Part shown: in pieces, positions 44,188 through 55,026 of the stretch
Numbering within the stretch: position 1 is the first letter of the stretch
Layout of the letters: each line of letters starts with the position of its first letter
Assembly (NCBI GenBank): GCA_002573585.1
Contig: PDNB01000001.1
Span: 310,001 to 374,000 of the forward strand
Direction of reading: 5' to 3'
DNA length: 64,000 nt
Origin: Helicocarpus griseus UAMH5409
Taxonomy: Eukaryota; Ascomycota; Eurotiomycetes; Onygenales; Ajellomycetaceae
Position numbers and translations under genes: made by a program
Notes under the pieces: model-generated
The model's database searches: none
What the model saw: the letters and a program-made list of their open reading frames with translations, nothing else
Told to the model about the DNA's origin: nothing

Positions 44188-44667
44188 TTATGCGCGCAGT
44201 TCGAAAGTGGCCCTCCGCGCTGTCTTGTCTTGAGCCAACTTCAACGAGCCGCCGGAGGAACTTTTTAAACCCACGATCTCTTCCATATGACGGTCAGGTC
44301 TCTTGATGTAACCTTTCAACCCAGCAAATAATTCTTCAATGGATAGCGCAGCCAGGCGGGCAAGTCGCCAAGTACAACAATCCAACATCAGCTCTGGATT
44401 ATGGAAGAATGCATTGTCCATCACCAGCACAGATTCTGGTTCTCTTCCGCAGTGCTGAAGAAGCTGTTCTATAAGCACTCCAAAGAAAGCAACATCGGCC
44501 AAGTCTTTGAATATGCATGATAGCATAATGCCGTCTTGGGCATACGCTTGCAGTATTTGGTATCGTTGGCCCCGATGAAATTTGGATATCGGAACTGGAG
44601 TCACTTCAAGTGGAGCCCAACACATCCGTCTGAATCCAACCTCTAATCACATCCAGACTCATTGATA
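44188..44667 (-). pseudogene. Relic of a Tc1/mariner-type (DDE_3) transposase
   Basis: A 145-codon frame begins at 44625 and carries the family core: WAPLEVTPVPISKFHRGQRY, AYAQDGI and VLVMDNAFFH. Upstream sequence to 44667 continues the protein in another frame (VFINESG), which shows a frameshift. In that segment Asn stands where the first catalytic Asp of the family is expected. After the second Asp segment the family's YSPDLNPIE block is scrambled and only a tail like SIEELFAGLKGYIKR remains, so the third catalytic region is degraded. The N-terminal DNA-binding half is absent. The copy is clearly dead. It could be a fragment captured between the F-box and antizyme genes. Confidence 0.8.
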
Positions 44668-45093
44668 AAAACCAAGTGATATGAGCAGAACTGGGATAAT
44701 TTATGGTGATAAAAATCGCGCAGGTATAGGCTCTGTTCTCTTGCTTTTGCTGAGCTTTCCTTTTAACTACCCTTCAAGTCAAAGTCCTTTAGTTCGAGTC
44801 GTAGCTGTTGGCTGGAAATGCTGCCAGAAAACCCCGAGGCTGGAGTTCAGAAGCTGCCAGATGCGAGTACTTGAAGTCAAAGATTGCCTTGCGAGACGAT
44901 AAAATACGTCGAGCTCGTCATCTTAAATCTAAGTTGCAACTCTTAGAAGATAGAAGGGGAAGAACCCGATATTTCATATTACTTATCGCTTAGCCAACAT
45001 ATAGAGCACCGCTGAAATGACCTTTAGCAACAAAAAAGACAAAATCAAAAACAAACGTAATAGGTAGAGTTGAGTGCCAAAACCTATTATGTA
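44668..45093. other. Intergenic region, nothing recognised
   Basis: About 425 bp with only short frames. It probably includes the antizyme 3' UTR. Confidence 0.4.
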
Positions 45094-46045
45094 TCAGGTT
45101 TCCACCGTCATGAGTAACCATTTCTTGCTGATAATAGCCTCGTTAGCGGGAGGCACAACCCAGTCGTTCAAACTGCTCAATTCGAACCCGACCCAACCTA
45201 GGTTTCGTATTGCGGCGTCTCGCACCGCTGGGTCCATCGATCGGTCAATGCAAGCGACCATTTCCGTGCAATCGATCTCGGGGATACTTGCTATTTCGAA
45301 CAGTGCCATCAATCTAGATATAGGTTAGCCAATGGAAATCGAGGATACAGGGCACGTACAACCAGAAGAACAAAGATATTCAGGGAGAAGAGACATCATA
45401 ACTCACCCGGACTTGAACCCCTGCCCAGCGACAGTATGGCTGTCAAAGAATACAAACAGGGTTCTCCGGTCGCCATCAGCAGCAACAAACCCTCTGTAAA
45501 TTGTATCTCCGGCATAGTCCCACACTTCAATGAAGTTTTGAATCCGCCCAGGTGTCGTTCTTGTCTCCGATACGCTTGCGTTCTTGCCATTAGGAACCGC
45601 ACCTATCACTAGCGACTGTTGTGGGACAAGTGGCCTCTCACCAAGGAACACTGTCCACAATGTGTCGCAGAAGAGCCTCTCACACTCTTCCGTGATAGTG
45701 TGCACTGCCTCCCCATTGAATCCCGGTCCTTTTCGCGATGACCGGAACTGGGGAGGACTTGACGCGGGGAATTTAGGCCCTGAAGGGACCTCAGGAATAC
45801 CACAGGGCCCCTGGAATTTTGGAAATCTCCCGTCAGCAAGAGACGACACAGAATTATATAGAGCCTGGAGTATTAAATAACTCACCTGTGCCAATCGTAG
45901 TGCAGTAATGGAAACTGCTGAGGCTAGTAGTTCTGGGATTTACCGAGTAGCAGCTGGCTAGAACTTTGGTCTGCGGGCTCCATTCGAACTTTTGCTGACG
46001 ATTTGAATTGTTACTACTTTGATTAATACTGGATATACCCGCCAT
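45094..46045 (-). CDS. Ornithine decarboxylase antizyme, translated by +1 frameshift
   Basis: Antizyme binds ornithine decarboxylase monomers, sends them to the proteasome and limits polyamine uptake. Minus-strand exons are 46045-45886, 45810-45407 and 45313-45094. Splicing exon 1 to exon 2 gives a 59-codon zero frame ending Ala-Leu-Trp-Tyr-Ser then TGA (45793-45791). The long frame continues in +1 as EVPSGPKFPASSPP, giving about 260 aa. This TCC-TGA site is the position and sequence at which metazoan and fungal antizymes shift. The C-terminal antizyme domain is visible in TLFVFFDSHTVAGQGFKSG, LMALFEIASIPEIDCTEMVA and NLGWVGFELSSLNDW. By family rule, high polyamines raise shifting and so feed back. 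Gene finders are likely to split this gene or start it in the second frame. Confidence 0.9.
45791..45802 (-). promoter_or_regulatory. Programmed +1 ribosomal frameshift site (TGG TAT TCC TGA)
   Basis: In mRNA sense the spliced zero frame reads Trp-Tyr-Ser-stop, and skipping the T of TGA opens the antizyme frame at GAG. Mammalian antizyme has Trp-Cys-Ser-UGA at the same place. The base after UGA here is G rather than U. Confidence 0.85.
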
Positions 46046-46877
46046 GATGACTGGAATTGCTGCTGTTTCTAGGGGAAATAGAAGATTAATAATCGACGAG
46101 TCGAAATGGTTATAGGCGGGACTGGTTGTGGGAAGTAACCGGGGTTAAAGTCAACGATCTTCAAAAAAAGATAAAGAGTTTGATGACAGCGATATTTCGA
46201 GACTGAGCAGATGGCAGAGGTATGGATATTTCGATGGAAAGGGTTGAATTCGGAGCAAGAAGAATGGGGATTCGCAGCAGAAACAAAGCAAGACGATCAG
46301 TCCACCGCAGACCGGAGACGACTAGAGCGTCACATGACCCGGGATGGCGAGATTATGTCAGCATATCTCTCGTGGAACCTCAGTCGACGATGTCTGGGAC
46401 ATATCAACTGTGATCCAGGAAATATTATGTCTGATACAGCTCCCAAAATGGTGATCTTTCTGTAAGGCAGGTACTAATCTTAATCCGGGCCGCTGACATT
46501 CGTGCAGAGAGAATTACCCACCAACTTGAACAGATGAACGCCTGCTATAGTAGCAGGTGTTTTTGATGAGAGAGAAATTTCCATCTTAAAGTTGGTAAAT
46601 GGAGCCATGGGACTGTTAATTGCTCCAGGAACGCTGATAATTCTGGGGTTAATAATTCACACGTGGGCTTGGACGATGACAGAGGCAACTAACCCTCTTA
46701 CAGGCTCTTGCACCGGACGGTGAAGGCCTAGCTACTTGATAATTTCTCGCCCCTAGGAACTTTGCTTGAGTACGGAGGGTACAGGGATGTACTCGAACCG
46801 AAACGTGAAGATCTATTTGACTGCCTACTGACAACTAGTTCTATTTCGAATCCCACGGTTGTACGGAGTATGGTCAC
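46046..46877. other. Antizyme upstream region and oxidoreductase 3' flank
   Basis: About 830 bp. Short plus-strand frames at 46211-46465 have no recognisable product. No repeat is seen. Confidence 0.45.
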
Positions 46878-48161
46878 TCATGGAATCTGGAAGATGTCAT
46901 CAACACGCACTGTTTGCCCAGTGTTTATTGAACGATTGGCTGCGATACCAGTGAGAATAGACATGGCACCGTCGACATGGGATGCGGCCCTCTTGAATCG
47001 ATCCTCAGAAGGGGTGCCGAAGATATCATTAAGGAGCTGCGGGTCTCCCCCGCCATGCCCGCCAACACTGTCTGGGATCTCAATCTCCACTGGTTTATCA
47101 AAGAGCGGGCGCAGGAGGATGGTTCGGCTTTCCAGCGCGCCTTCCAGACTTTGTTCGCCTCCAGAGTTGATATAAGACTTTTCGACAACTTCAACCTCAA
47201 GGCGTCCTTTGCTTCCGTTGAAACATACCCTGAATCCTTCCTTGGGGGAGTAGGCGGTTAAGTTATACGTGAGGATGGCCCCAGATTTATATCGAACCAT
47301 GACTCCCATTGTGTCTTCGATACTGATGCCGTCTCCGAAAACACTTTGATCTCTATAATAACTGTCCTCCTTCTCTGCGTTGAGATACATAGCCTTAAGC
47401 GTCTCATTCTCTTCGAGGTTAAGAGCAAAGGGGTCGCCTTTGGCATTTTCATTGCCGTGAGCCCGACTGTAGAATTTGGTCACCCCTCTCTTTTCCGCAT
47501 TTTCCCTTCCATAAAACCGGAGATCGCCCATGGCAACCACCGTCTCCGGTCTGCTCTGGAGCCAAAAGTTGACCAGGTCAAAGTGGTGGGTTGATTTATG
47601 AACAAGCAGGCCGCCGCTATTCCGTTTATCGCGATGCCAGCGCCGAAAATAGTCTGCGCCGTGAGAAGTGTTTAACAGCCATTCAAAATGTACTGAGTTG
47701 ACTTGCCCTATCGCTCCCGAAGATATCAATTCGTGCACTTTCGTGTTGTGAGGGGCGTATCGGTAATTGAACGTCACGCGCGCCCGGCGACCCGTCCGTT
47801 CGACTGCGTCAAAGATCTCCCGGCAGCGAGGGGTATCGATTGTCATGGGCTTCTCGGTAACAACATTGCAACCCAGTTCCATTGCGCGGACGATGTAAAT
47901 GTTGTGAGTCCGGTCGATGGTAGTTACAATAACTTCATCGGGCTTCGTGTCCTGTATCATCTTGTCGAAGTCACTAGCGAGATACATTGGGACAGCTTCA
48001 TGGCCAAGTTCTTGCAGCTTGGAATTGGCATAGGACATGCGAATTTGGTTGGTGTCGCAAAATCCCACCAGCTTGGATGTTTCGCGGAAATCCCTTGCGA
48101 TTGCATTGTAGAAAAAGCTGGAGCGGCCTCCCGTGCCAACGAGGGCGTATTTTTTAACCAT
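46878..48161 (-). CDS. Gfo/Idh/MocA-family NAD(P)-dependent oxidoreductase
   Basis: This is a single-exon gene of 427 aa. The Rossmann start is MVKKYALVGTGGRSS (Gly9-Thr-Gly-Gly), and EKP at 103-105 holds the family's catalytic-site lysine. The C-terminal domain has HKSTHHFD at 188-195, with the His residue typical of sugar or inositol dehydrogenases. Family members oxidise sugars, sugar acids, inositols or related alcohols in the cytosol; the substrate here is unknown. Three residues in the segment RNSGGLLVHKSTHHFDLVNF resemble bacterial-type members more than most fungal housekeeping enzymes, so transfer is possible but unproven. It is divergent from an MFS permease, which suggests uptake plus oxidation of the same compound. 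Confidence 0.88.
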   Translation of the reverse strand: MVKKYALVGTGGRSSFFYNAIARDFRETSKLVGFCDTNQIRMSYANSKLQELGHEAVPMYLASDFDKMIQDTKPDEVIVTTIDRTHNIYIVRAMELGCNVVTEKPMTIDTPRCREIFDAVERTGRRARVTFNYRYAPHNTKVHELISSGAIGQVNSVHFEWLLNTSHGADYFRRWHRDKRNSGGLLVHKSTHHFDLVNFWLQSRPETVVAMGDLRFYGRENAEKRGVTKFYSRAHGNENAKGDPFALNLEENETLKAMYLNAEKEDSYYRDQSVFGDGISIEDTMGVMVRYKSGAILTYNLTAYSPKEGFRVCFNGSKGRLEVEVVEKSYINSGGEQSLEGALESRTILLRPLFDKPVEIEIPDSVGGHGGGDPQLLNDIFGTPSEDRFKRAASHVDGAMSILTGIAANRSINTGQTVRVDDIFQIP

Positions 48162-49027
48162 GCTGGCTAGAACGATTTTTCAAATCAAATACGGCAGAAG
48201 TGATATGAGGGGGTGCTTCCAGCGTTTTTACGACTCTTTGAAAGCAACTTTTCGCCATCCATTCCCAACTAGGGTTTTATTGTCGGATTTGATTGTGGAA
48301 TCTTTTCGGGGGATAAAACCCCGATATCATGTTGTCGGCGAACTAGCCACAATCATAGGATTGATCATCATTATTGAGCTTTCTCCATACCCCACAAGTT
48401 TGCTAATTCAGCCTAAAACGGTATACCCTTGCCCTACTCCACTATGTCTCCATAACCTATCAAACCGCCAAAACTGACATTTTCTGGGGTTACGAGTAAG
48501 AATATAGCTAAAATATATGGAGACCCCGCGAATATCTAGTGTGACCTAACTTTTATCTTCAACTCCCTCGAGACAATACCCCCAACATTCCCTCCTGGCC
48601 TCCAATTCACGACTGGCCCGTTCGTTTAAATTTGGGTCTATGGTCCCAAGTCATCAAAATTACATTGCATATCCCATTCTTGACAAGTCAGATTAGCCCA
48701 AGGTCGACGCCCATAGGAGAATTTTCCGTCAGTAAGAATATTGAATTATTCTACATGAGAAAACGGCTACTTCAAATAGGGCACCCAACGGAAAATACCC
48801 CGTGCGCCAATGTCGGGGTATATAGCGCCGATAGCAAGGATAAGCTAATACTGGGCTTTTCCATTGCATCGGTCAGGGAACTACAAGAACAAGGTCTATC
48901 GTCACCGGGATGCTGTTTCCCTTGGTCCGTGATTGATTTTGGGGGACCACTGCAGTGAATTTCATGGTGACGTGAACCTTTTTGTCAACAAGGGCCACCT
49001 TCTTACGTCGGCTAACTTGCAATTTTC
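48162..49027. promoter_or_regulatory. Shared upstream region of oxidoreductase and permease
   Basis: This 866-bp divergent interval contains several CCCCG/CGGGG words (near 48309, 48321, 48522, 48798 and 48816) and two matches to the CreA carbon-repressor consensus SYGGRG (CTGGGG near 48484, and GCGGGG on the minus strand near 48522). The consensus is short, so its occurrence is only weak evidence for carbon-source control. Confidence 0.35.
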
Positions 49028-51252
49028 ATGAAGATGGCATCCGCTCCAGCAGACAGTTCTGGGCCGAAGGCCGATGACACAATTACTCACGTTGAAAAGG
49101 AGCATGGTGAGCAGGTGCATGTCGAAAATGAGCATGGAGAAAAGGAGCATGTTGAAGATACTCAGGTTGAGAAGTTTCCTGCGAATTCCTCCTCGAGAAA
49201 AATTGGCCATGTTGGAAGAGAAAAAGCAGCCGAGTTTCTGGCCAACGTTGGCGAAGATCGGTCATTCACTTTTGAGGAGGAGAAAAAGGTACTTAGGCGG
49301 ATCGATTGGCGCGTTCTACCACTTATCTTGGGTGCATACTTCTTCCAGCAGCTTGACAAGAGCTCGCTTTCCTACGTCTCCATCTTTGGCATCATCGAAG
49401 ATGCCAACCTCGTGGGCCAGCAATACTCATGGCTAGGGTCGATTCTTTACCTAGCTCAATTGGTTATGCAACCGTTGGCAGCATTTTTACTTGTGAAGCT
49501 TCCCACGGGAAAGCTCATTGCAGCAGCTATATTTCTATGGGGAAGCTCCTTGGCCATCATGACTGCTTGTACCAACTTCGGAAGCTTACTTGCTCTCCGG
49601 TTTATGCTGGGCGCCTTTGAATCCATGATTGGTCAGTTTATGATTTATTCCCGTTCTAGTCTATCAGTTTGCTGGACAGAATATTAACCTTTGAAGCTCC
49701 TTCGTGTGTCGCTGTGACCCAAATGTGGTGGAGACGAAGCGAACAGACCTTCCGTACCGCTCTCTGGAATGGTATGAATGGGGTAACCTTCATTGTATGC
49801 CACCTCTTGCGTTTGAAATTGATTTCGACAAGTTATATTAACTAAAAGGTGTTTAGGTCGGCAGCTTGTTCACCTATGGACTTGGCCATATCAAAAGCGA
49901 TACTCTGTTTCCTTATCAGGTATAAGCCTCCGAATTGTTCCCCTATGTCTTGAATCAAGTCCTAACATACGCATTGTTTAGATTGTATTCTTGTTCTGCG
50001 GTCTTCTCACCGTCGCCTACTCCTTTTTGGTCCTATTCTTCATGCCGGACTCGCCGATGGAAACAAAATTCCTGAAAGAGCGGGAGAAAGTAATTGCGGT
50101 TGAGCGCCTCAGAGCAAACCAGATGGGCATTATCTCACGAGAATGGCGATGGGACCATGTCTGGGAAAGCTGCTACGATTTGAAAACCTGGTGTTGGTTT
50201 TTCCTGATTATTGCCATATCGTAAGGCGCCGCTACCTCTCCGCATATCAGTCTCGTTTCTGTTAAAATCACGAATAAATTTCAAATTAACACTGAGACCC
50301 GCAGAATTCCTAGCGGCGGAGTCTCGACGTTTGGCAATCTCATCGTCAAAGATTTTGGATACAGCGCGTTTGACACAATCTTATTTAACATCCCTTTTGG
50401 TGTCATCCAAATCTTCGCTATTCTTGGAGGAGGTTGGGCGGCCACGAGATTTCGATCCAAGGGTTTGGTTATTGCCTTCTTCGCCGTTGTCTCGGACATA
50501 GGTGTTATCCTCATGTTAACTATCCCTCGGCATCAAAGAGGAGTCCTTCTTTTCGGTTACTACTTGGTAAGTCCAAACGAGCTGTACCGTTCTTCCAGCT
50601 TTCCTAACAGAAGTTTTTAGGTGTCCTGTCTCGCAGCTATCACTCCTCTAGTATACGCGTGGGAAGCACAAAACACAGCCGGCGACACAAAACGGAAATG
50701 TACCTCAGCGGTTGTGTTCATTGGCATGTGTGCAGGCAATGTAAGTCCCTCATCACCTTTGATTCAGCTCAAACCAGCATAAATAGCTATGCCATGTGAA
50801 CTATAGCTCAATGTAAATTCTGCTTGCTAGGTTATTGGGCCCCAACTTTATTCCACTTCGCAAGCCCCTCAATATCGCGAGGGCCTTATCTCAAGTCTTA
50901 TCATGTTCATCCTTGTCGCAGTATTCGCGTTGTAAGTGCATGCACTCATGGGAATAGGCCCGGGCTTCTATATAGTCTCATTTCCGACTCATCTATGTCT
51001 CCTGGCAGGGTTATCGACGTATACCTCATCTTTCTCAACAAATCCCACGCGAAAAAGCGCGAGCAACTTGGGAAATCGGCCACGATCGTTGACGAGTCAA
51101 TGATGCGCAAGGATAAAATCGAGGCTGGCAAAACAATAGAGACCGAGGAAGTGGGTGCTGGTGGTCAAGACGCAAATCAAGGGGGAGATGTTGATAAGGG
51201 GTTCTCCGATATGACTGATCTCAAGAACGAGGATTTTATCTTTGTTTACTGA
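49028..51252 (+). CDS. MFS permease of the anion:cation symporter (DAL5/allantoate-like) type
   Basis: The gene has eight exons: 49028-49631, 49697-49794, 49857-49919, 49982-50220, 50305-50566, 50621-50740, 50831-50931 and 51009-51252 (576 aa, all phases agree). Twelve membrane helices are predicted after an 80-residue hydrophilic N-terminus. Family marks are EKKVLRRIDWRVLPLILGAYFFQQLDKSSLSY before helix 1, LGAFESMI near helix 5 and MPDSPMETKFLKEREKVIAVERLRANQ in the central loop. These are typical of the DAL5/TNA1/VHT1 group, which carries carboxylates and ureides. A start at 49034 is also possible. The N-terminus contains a ten-residue His/Glu repeat. Its divergent partner is a Gfo/Idh/MocA enzyme. 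Confidence 0.9.
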
Positions 51253-52236
51253 CCAAATTCACGTGCTATTTGCGTCGTCAGGGATTAGCTATGCTGCATA
51301 TATGAATGATATTATATCCGTTTTGGGTATTTAATATTATCCTGATTGCGACCCAATCTATTCAAATCAATATACTGAGATTACAAATAACCGGGCTATC
51401 CCCGCACTCGCGTCTTTCATTTCTTTTTCTTTTTATGCCGTGTTCGCCGTACCACGCCACCTCGACTTCCATCTTAACAACGGGTTATCGACCTACAACG
51501 GTTAACATCAGCTATCAACAAACATGACAGGCCCGCGCACTTTGACCAACTCGAACCGCCAAAATAAAGTCGGGAACACCGATGAACATTGCGGCTGGAG
51601 TTGCCCAATCAACTCTCCATCTTCAGCCAATTGGAGACACCGCGAAGGGAAGATGTTGGCGCTACTGCAGCAAATATGCGCTGGGCAATCGTCCTTGGTG
51701 TGACCATGCATAGCGATGCATTGATGTTGTCTCTTTCCCTTGGTTATACTGCAAGGGATGGTAGATCTTCCTGGTCATTATCAGCCATCCGTTCTCATGA
51801 GTGGAAGAGTGCATCTCCTCGCAGCTATAAATAGCTGTCATTTTACAATACTCGACTGCCCGCAACCGTCTCGTACGGTAATTTCAAGAGCTTGACCCGT
51901 CATAACTCAAAATCCTGCATTGGGCTTTCGGCTTGCGTAATGACATTGAAAATAATGAAAAGACAAGAGGGAATGGCAGCCTCATGTAACCTCAATACAT
52001 CAGGTGTGGAGGAGGACATGGAGGTCTTCTATTGAGAGGGCGCGACATGTCTGAATCGACGTACATCTTGCATCACGATCTTCTTCCCAAAAGGCCAAAC
52101 AAAGCCATTTACACGCCGGGGATAACTTTTTAACAAGCCCTGTCAATTACTATAAAAGAAGCAAAAAAGAAAGAATCAACAATAATACAAAGGAAGATAT
52201 GACAAAATCATCCCACCGACGTCCACAGCCCGCAAC
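51253..52236. other. Intergenic region, about 1 kb, no gene seen
   Basis: Only short frames without recognisable products. AT-rich beyond 51300. Confidence 0.5.
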
Positions 52237-52421
52237 ATGACAACTCTGAAATGGCCCCCACCCAACAGCAAACCAACCATCCTCCTCGCAACCGTCCAGC
52301 AAGTCCTCAGCGAAGTTCAAGAAGCCAAACGGCTCCGCCGACTCGTCAGCCCGGTACTTCAGCCCCACGAACGGCGATGGATTGACCGCACCATGCAGAA
52401 ACCGAGACCATAGCCCGCGAG

Positions 52422-53018
52422 ATGGCAGTACTTCTTGAGCCCCGCCGAGTTGCGCAGGAGATTGGCAAGGGCGAGAAGATCGGATTAGGAAACCGTGTGC
52501 GGTGGGCGCTGAGGGATGGGCATCGGGCGAGGGAGAAGGCAGCGCGTCTAGAAATGTCACGGAATGGCTTAATGGCCGTGATGGGAAATTTGCATCTAAG
52601 GGCTTCTGCAGTACCCGCTACGCGTGTTGTCCCTTCTGACCCGACTTCGCGGCCCACTACGCCCATGCGTGCCCCGTCACCAGTGGTTGATTTGGGGACT
52701 TTGTCCTCGTCGTTGTATACTGGGGATGAAAAGGAAGGGGGCGAGCTCGGGGCTAAGAAGGTTAGGAGGAGCCTGTCAATGAGCTCTGAGCTGAGTGAGA
52801 TGCTGGCATGGAGACGGAGTAAAGGGAAGAGTGTGGTTCTTAGTGAGCTTATGGGGTCTATGGCGGACTCCACTTTCTCTTCCAGGCCTGTGTCCCCTGT
52901 CCCGTCCCCTGCTCCGTCGGCGGAGAAGATTCCGGAAACGACGACGAAACCATCCTGGAAATCGGCGCTGCCGGGCTCTATTTTTACGATCGAAGAGAAC
53001 GGGGAACGTTTTGCGTGA
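52422..53018 (+). CDS. Hypothetical Ser/Pro-rich protein, model uncertain
   Basis: I do not recognise this 198-aa frame. It starts with a basic helical segment (EPRRVAQEIGKGEKIGLGNRVRWALRDGHRAREKAARLEMSR region), passes through a Pro/Ser/Thr-rich linker with TPMRAPSPVVDLG and PVSPVPSPAPS, and ends FTIEENGERFA. An open frame from 52237 (MTTLKWPPPNSKPTILLATVQ...) lies just upstream in another phase and could be a first exon, spliced from a GTACTT donor at 52354 to an AG near 52421. An opposite-strand frame at 52346-53092 overlaps almost completely but looks like a shadow. Gene existence is likely; the start is unsure. Confidence 0.5.
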   Translation: MAVLLEPRRVAQEIGKGEKIGLGNRVRWALRDGHRAREKAARLEMSRNGLMAVMGNLHLRASAVPATRVVPSDPTSRPTTPMRAPSPVVDLGTLSSSLYTGDEKEGGELGAKKVRRSLSMSSELSEMLAWRRSKGKSVVLSELMGSMADSTFSSRPVSPVPSPAPSAEKIPETTTKPSWKSALPGSIFTIEENGERFA

Positions 53019-53382
53019 GGACTATGAAGAAATGCATGGTGTTGGTTTCTGGAATCATCGTCGCGGTTAGCATGAGCGCAGGAGTTGGGCATCGATCTTC
53101 TTGTTATTTAAGTTTGGAAATGCCATTTGGTCTTCGTCGGATCGTGCGTGGCCTTTCGTTCTCGCGGACCTTACGCCTTCATCAATCACTTTACATGATA
53201 TTGTTCAGGCACAGCCATAGGATTGTAGCCAATACAACTCCTAAATGCAACCTAGCATATGTGTTACTACCAGAAGCCCAATGGAAAAGATGTCTTCCTT
53301 TTTGCTTAAATCATTAAATAGCAGTAATTAGAGTCTATAGATTACAGCTCAGCATTTCCTAGGTCCCGATAGAGGCGTCAAA
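53019..53382. other. Intergenic region between convergent genes
   Basis: About 360 bp with no recognisable coding sequence. Confidence 0.45.
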
Positions 53383-54423
53383 TCACAGGTCAACAGTAAC
53401 CGCGTCCACCATTATTTGATCAGTCTCTAAGCGACAACCGTGTTCATCAGATATCTTCACCACAGCAGGTAATATAACGGTCTGTCCTGCAGACGATTCC
53501 TGCCAGGAAAACTCAAAGCCACATGGTTGGCAAAAAAGGAAGATTTCCAAATCAGTCGCAGCCCGTATCAATCGTGTGAGATGGCCGGTCCGCTCGGAAT
53601 CCGTATACTGGGGGTTTGCATAGGAGCCGAATGCGGCATTGAAGATGCCGATGGTGTTTGCAATATGTTTATTCCGCGAATCAACGAACGATTGCTTCTC
53701 TGTTGTGGATAGCTCTCGCTGAACAAATGCTGTCAACATTCGCCACTGGAAAAGCGCTTGATCAATTGCTGAATGCGGAAGAGAAGTTAGCCGGGGTCCT
53801 TAATTCTCTTTTCTCTTTCTCCGTCATCAAAGAACCTCACCAGAATTCGCGGCCGTCCCGAGCCGTTGTTGATAGCTAGTGTAGCCCAGTGGAAGGAAGG
53901 ACGCCCTTCCGGGTAACGACGGGGAACTGAGCCCTGGAATTATACCGGAAAGCACCGTTCGAATTAAGCACTGCTTGATGACTGACGACCGGGTCTTAAG
54001 ATCGCATACTAAGGGTATTGCTGAAGCTGGAAGGCACGGAGAATCGTAAAGCGATAACAACTTCGCGCTTTGCGTGGAAGGGGATGAGGGCGACCTTGTC
54101 GATGAAAAGGAAGGGCCAGGGGAATAGTAATTCTCCACATGCAGCGCAACTTGGTCGAAAAGAATCAAGATACGGTCCTTGACAGTCTGGTCATCAGCAG
54201 GCTGAGGAACATAATTGTCCAGAAAGCTGTTTCTTTGGGCTTGCGAAGCGGGCGCTCTGTTGGGCTGATCGGTGTGTCTTCCTTTCTCCCTTTCAGCAGC
54301 ACCATCTGCCAACTTTTTGTAGCGCCGTCGACCGAAAACTATATACGCGACCAGGCATGTCAAATAAGCACTGACAAATACAGAGCCGATGATAGCGCCC
54401 ACGAAGACTTCAACGCTAAACAT
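53383..54423 (-). CDS. Single-pass membrane protein of unknown function
   Basis: The exons are 54423-53841 and 53768-53383 (322 aa), phase checked. The protein opens with a membrane helix (VFVGAIIGSVFVSAYLTCLVAYIVF, residues about 6-30) followed by a basic stop-transfer RRRYKK, so the bulk should be cytosolic. Next come a polar linker, a helix with DRILILFDQVALHVENYY, a Ser-rich stretch, and a C-terminal domain from exon 2 with LFQWRMLTAFVQRELS, HIANTIGIFNAAFGSY and ATDLEIFLFCQPCGFEFSW. I recognise a style common to uncharacterised Eurotiomycete proteins, but no named domain. Confidence 0.7.
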
Positions 54424-55026
54424 CTCCTGTGATCGAGGCCTAGGAGACCATAAGCGATAAGGGGAGTAAACGCAAGAAGAGAAATCAACTACTTTAAAGT
54501 TGCGAATCTTTTTGGTCTTCTAGAGATTTAGAATATAGATAGTACCAGTCTGCATAGCAAATAGGCAAATTGGGCTTGTCAAAGGGAAATGGAGGTACTG
54601 AAGTGCAGCCATCTCGCTTGACAACATCCATAACCACGGTTCACGGGGCCGAAAGGCGTATCGTTATTGAATTACCTGTATTGAAATGGGAGAATCAGAT
54701 ATCGGATTACGCCGCACGAGCCACCGGTAAACAAGCGGAGGTGTCACTTGGGATGCATACAAAGCCTTTGATCAGCATTAGAAAAAGCAATGATTGGTAG
54801 GATTGAATGTTGGAATGTTCCATACAACCCAATTTGGCGACATGTCGAGGAACAACAGACTGCAGGCCAAGCAAATTCAGGTCAGCGCCTCATTTCGTAA
54901 ACATAATATTTTAATCATCCCTCAAATAAGTCAAAGAAAAACCTTAAACCGATTTTGTTATCAACGACCGACCGGAATAACGAGCGAAACGAAAAATATA
55001 GTTGGGAGAAGGATTGACTTGTCCAT
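54424..55026. other. Divergent upstream region, no gene seen
   Basis: About 600 bp between the membrane protein and the Hsp70-like gene. No recognisable coding sequence. Confidence 0.45.

Noticed and set aside
45165..45200. GGGTTCGAATT, resembling a tRNA B box
   Set aside because: It lies within the conserved GWVGFELSSLN coding segment of antizyme exon 3, and no tRNA fold or A box is nearby.
52346..53092. 248-codon minus-strand frame
   Set aside because: It mirrors the plus-strand orphan gene. The plus frame has the better protein-like ends, though I cannot fully exclude the minus frame.
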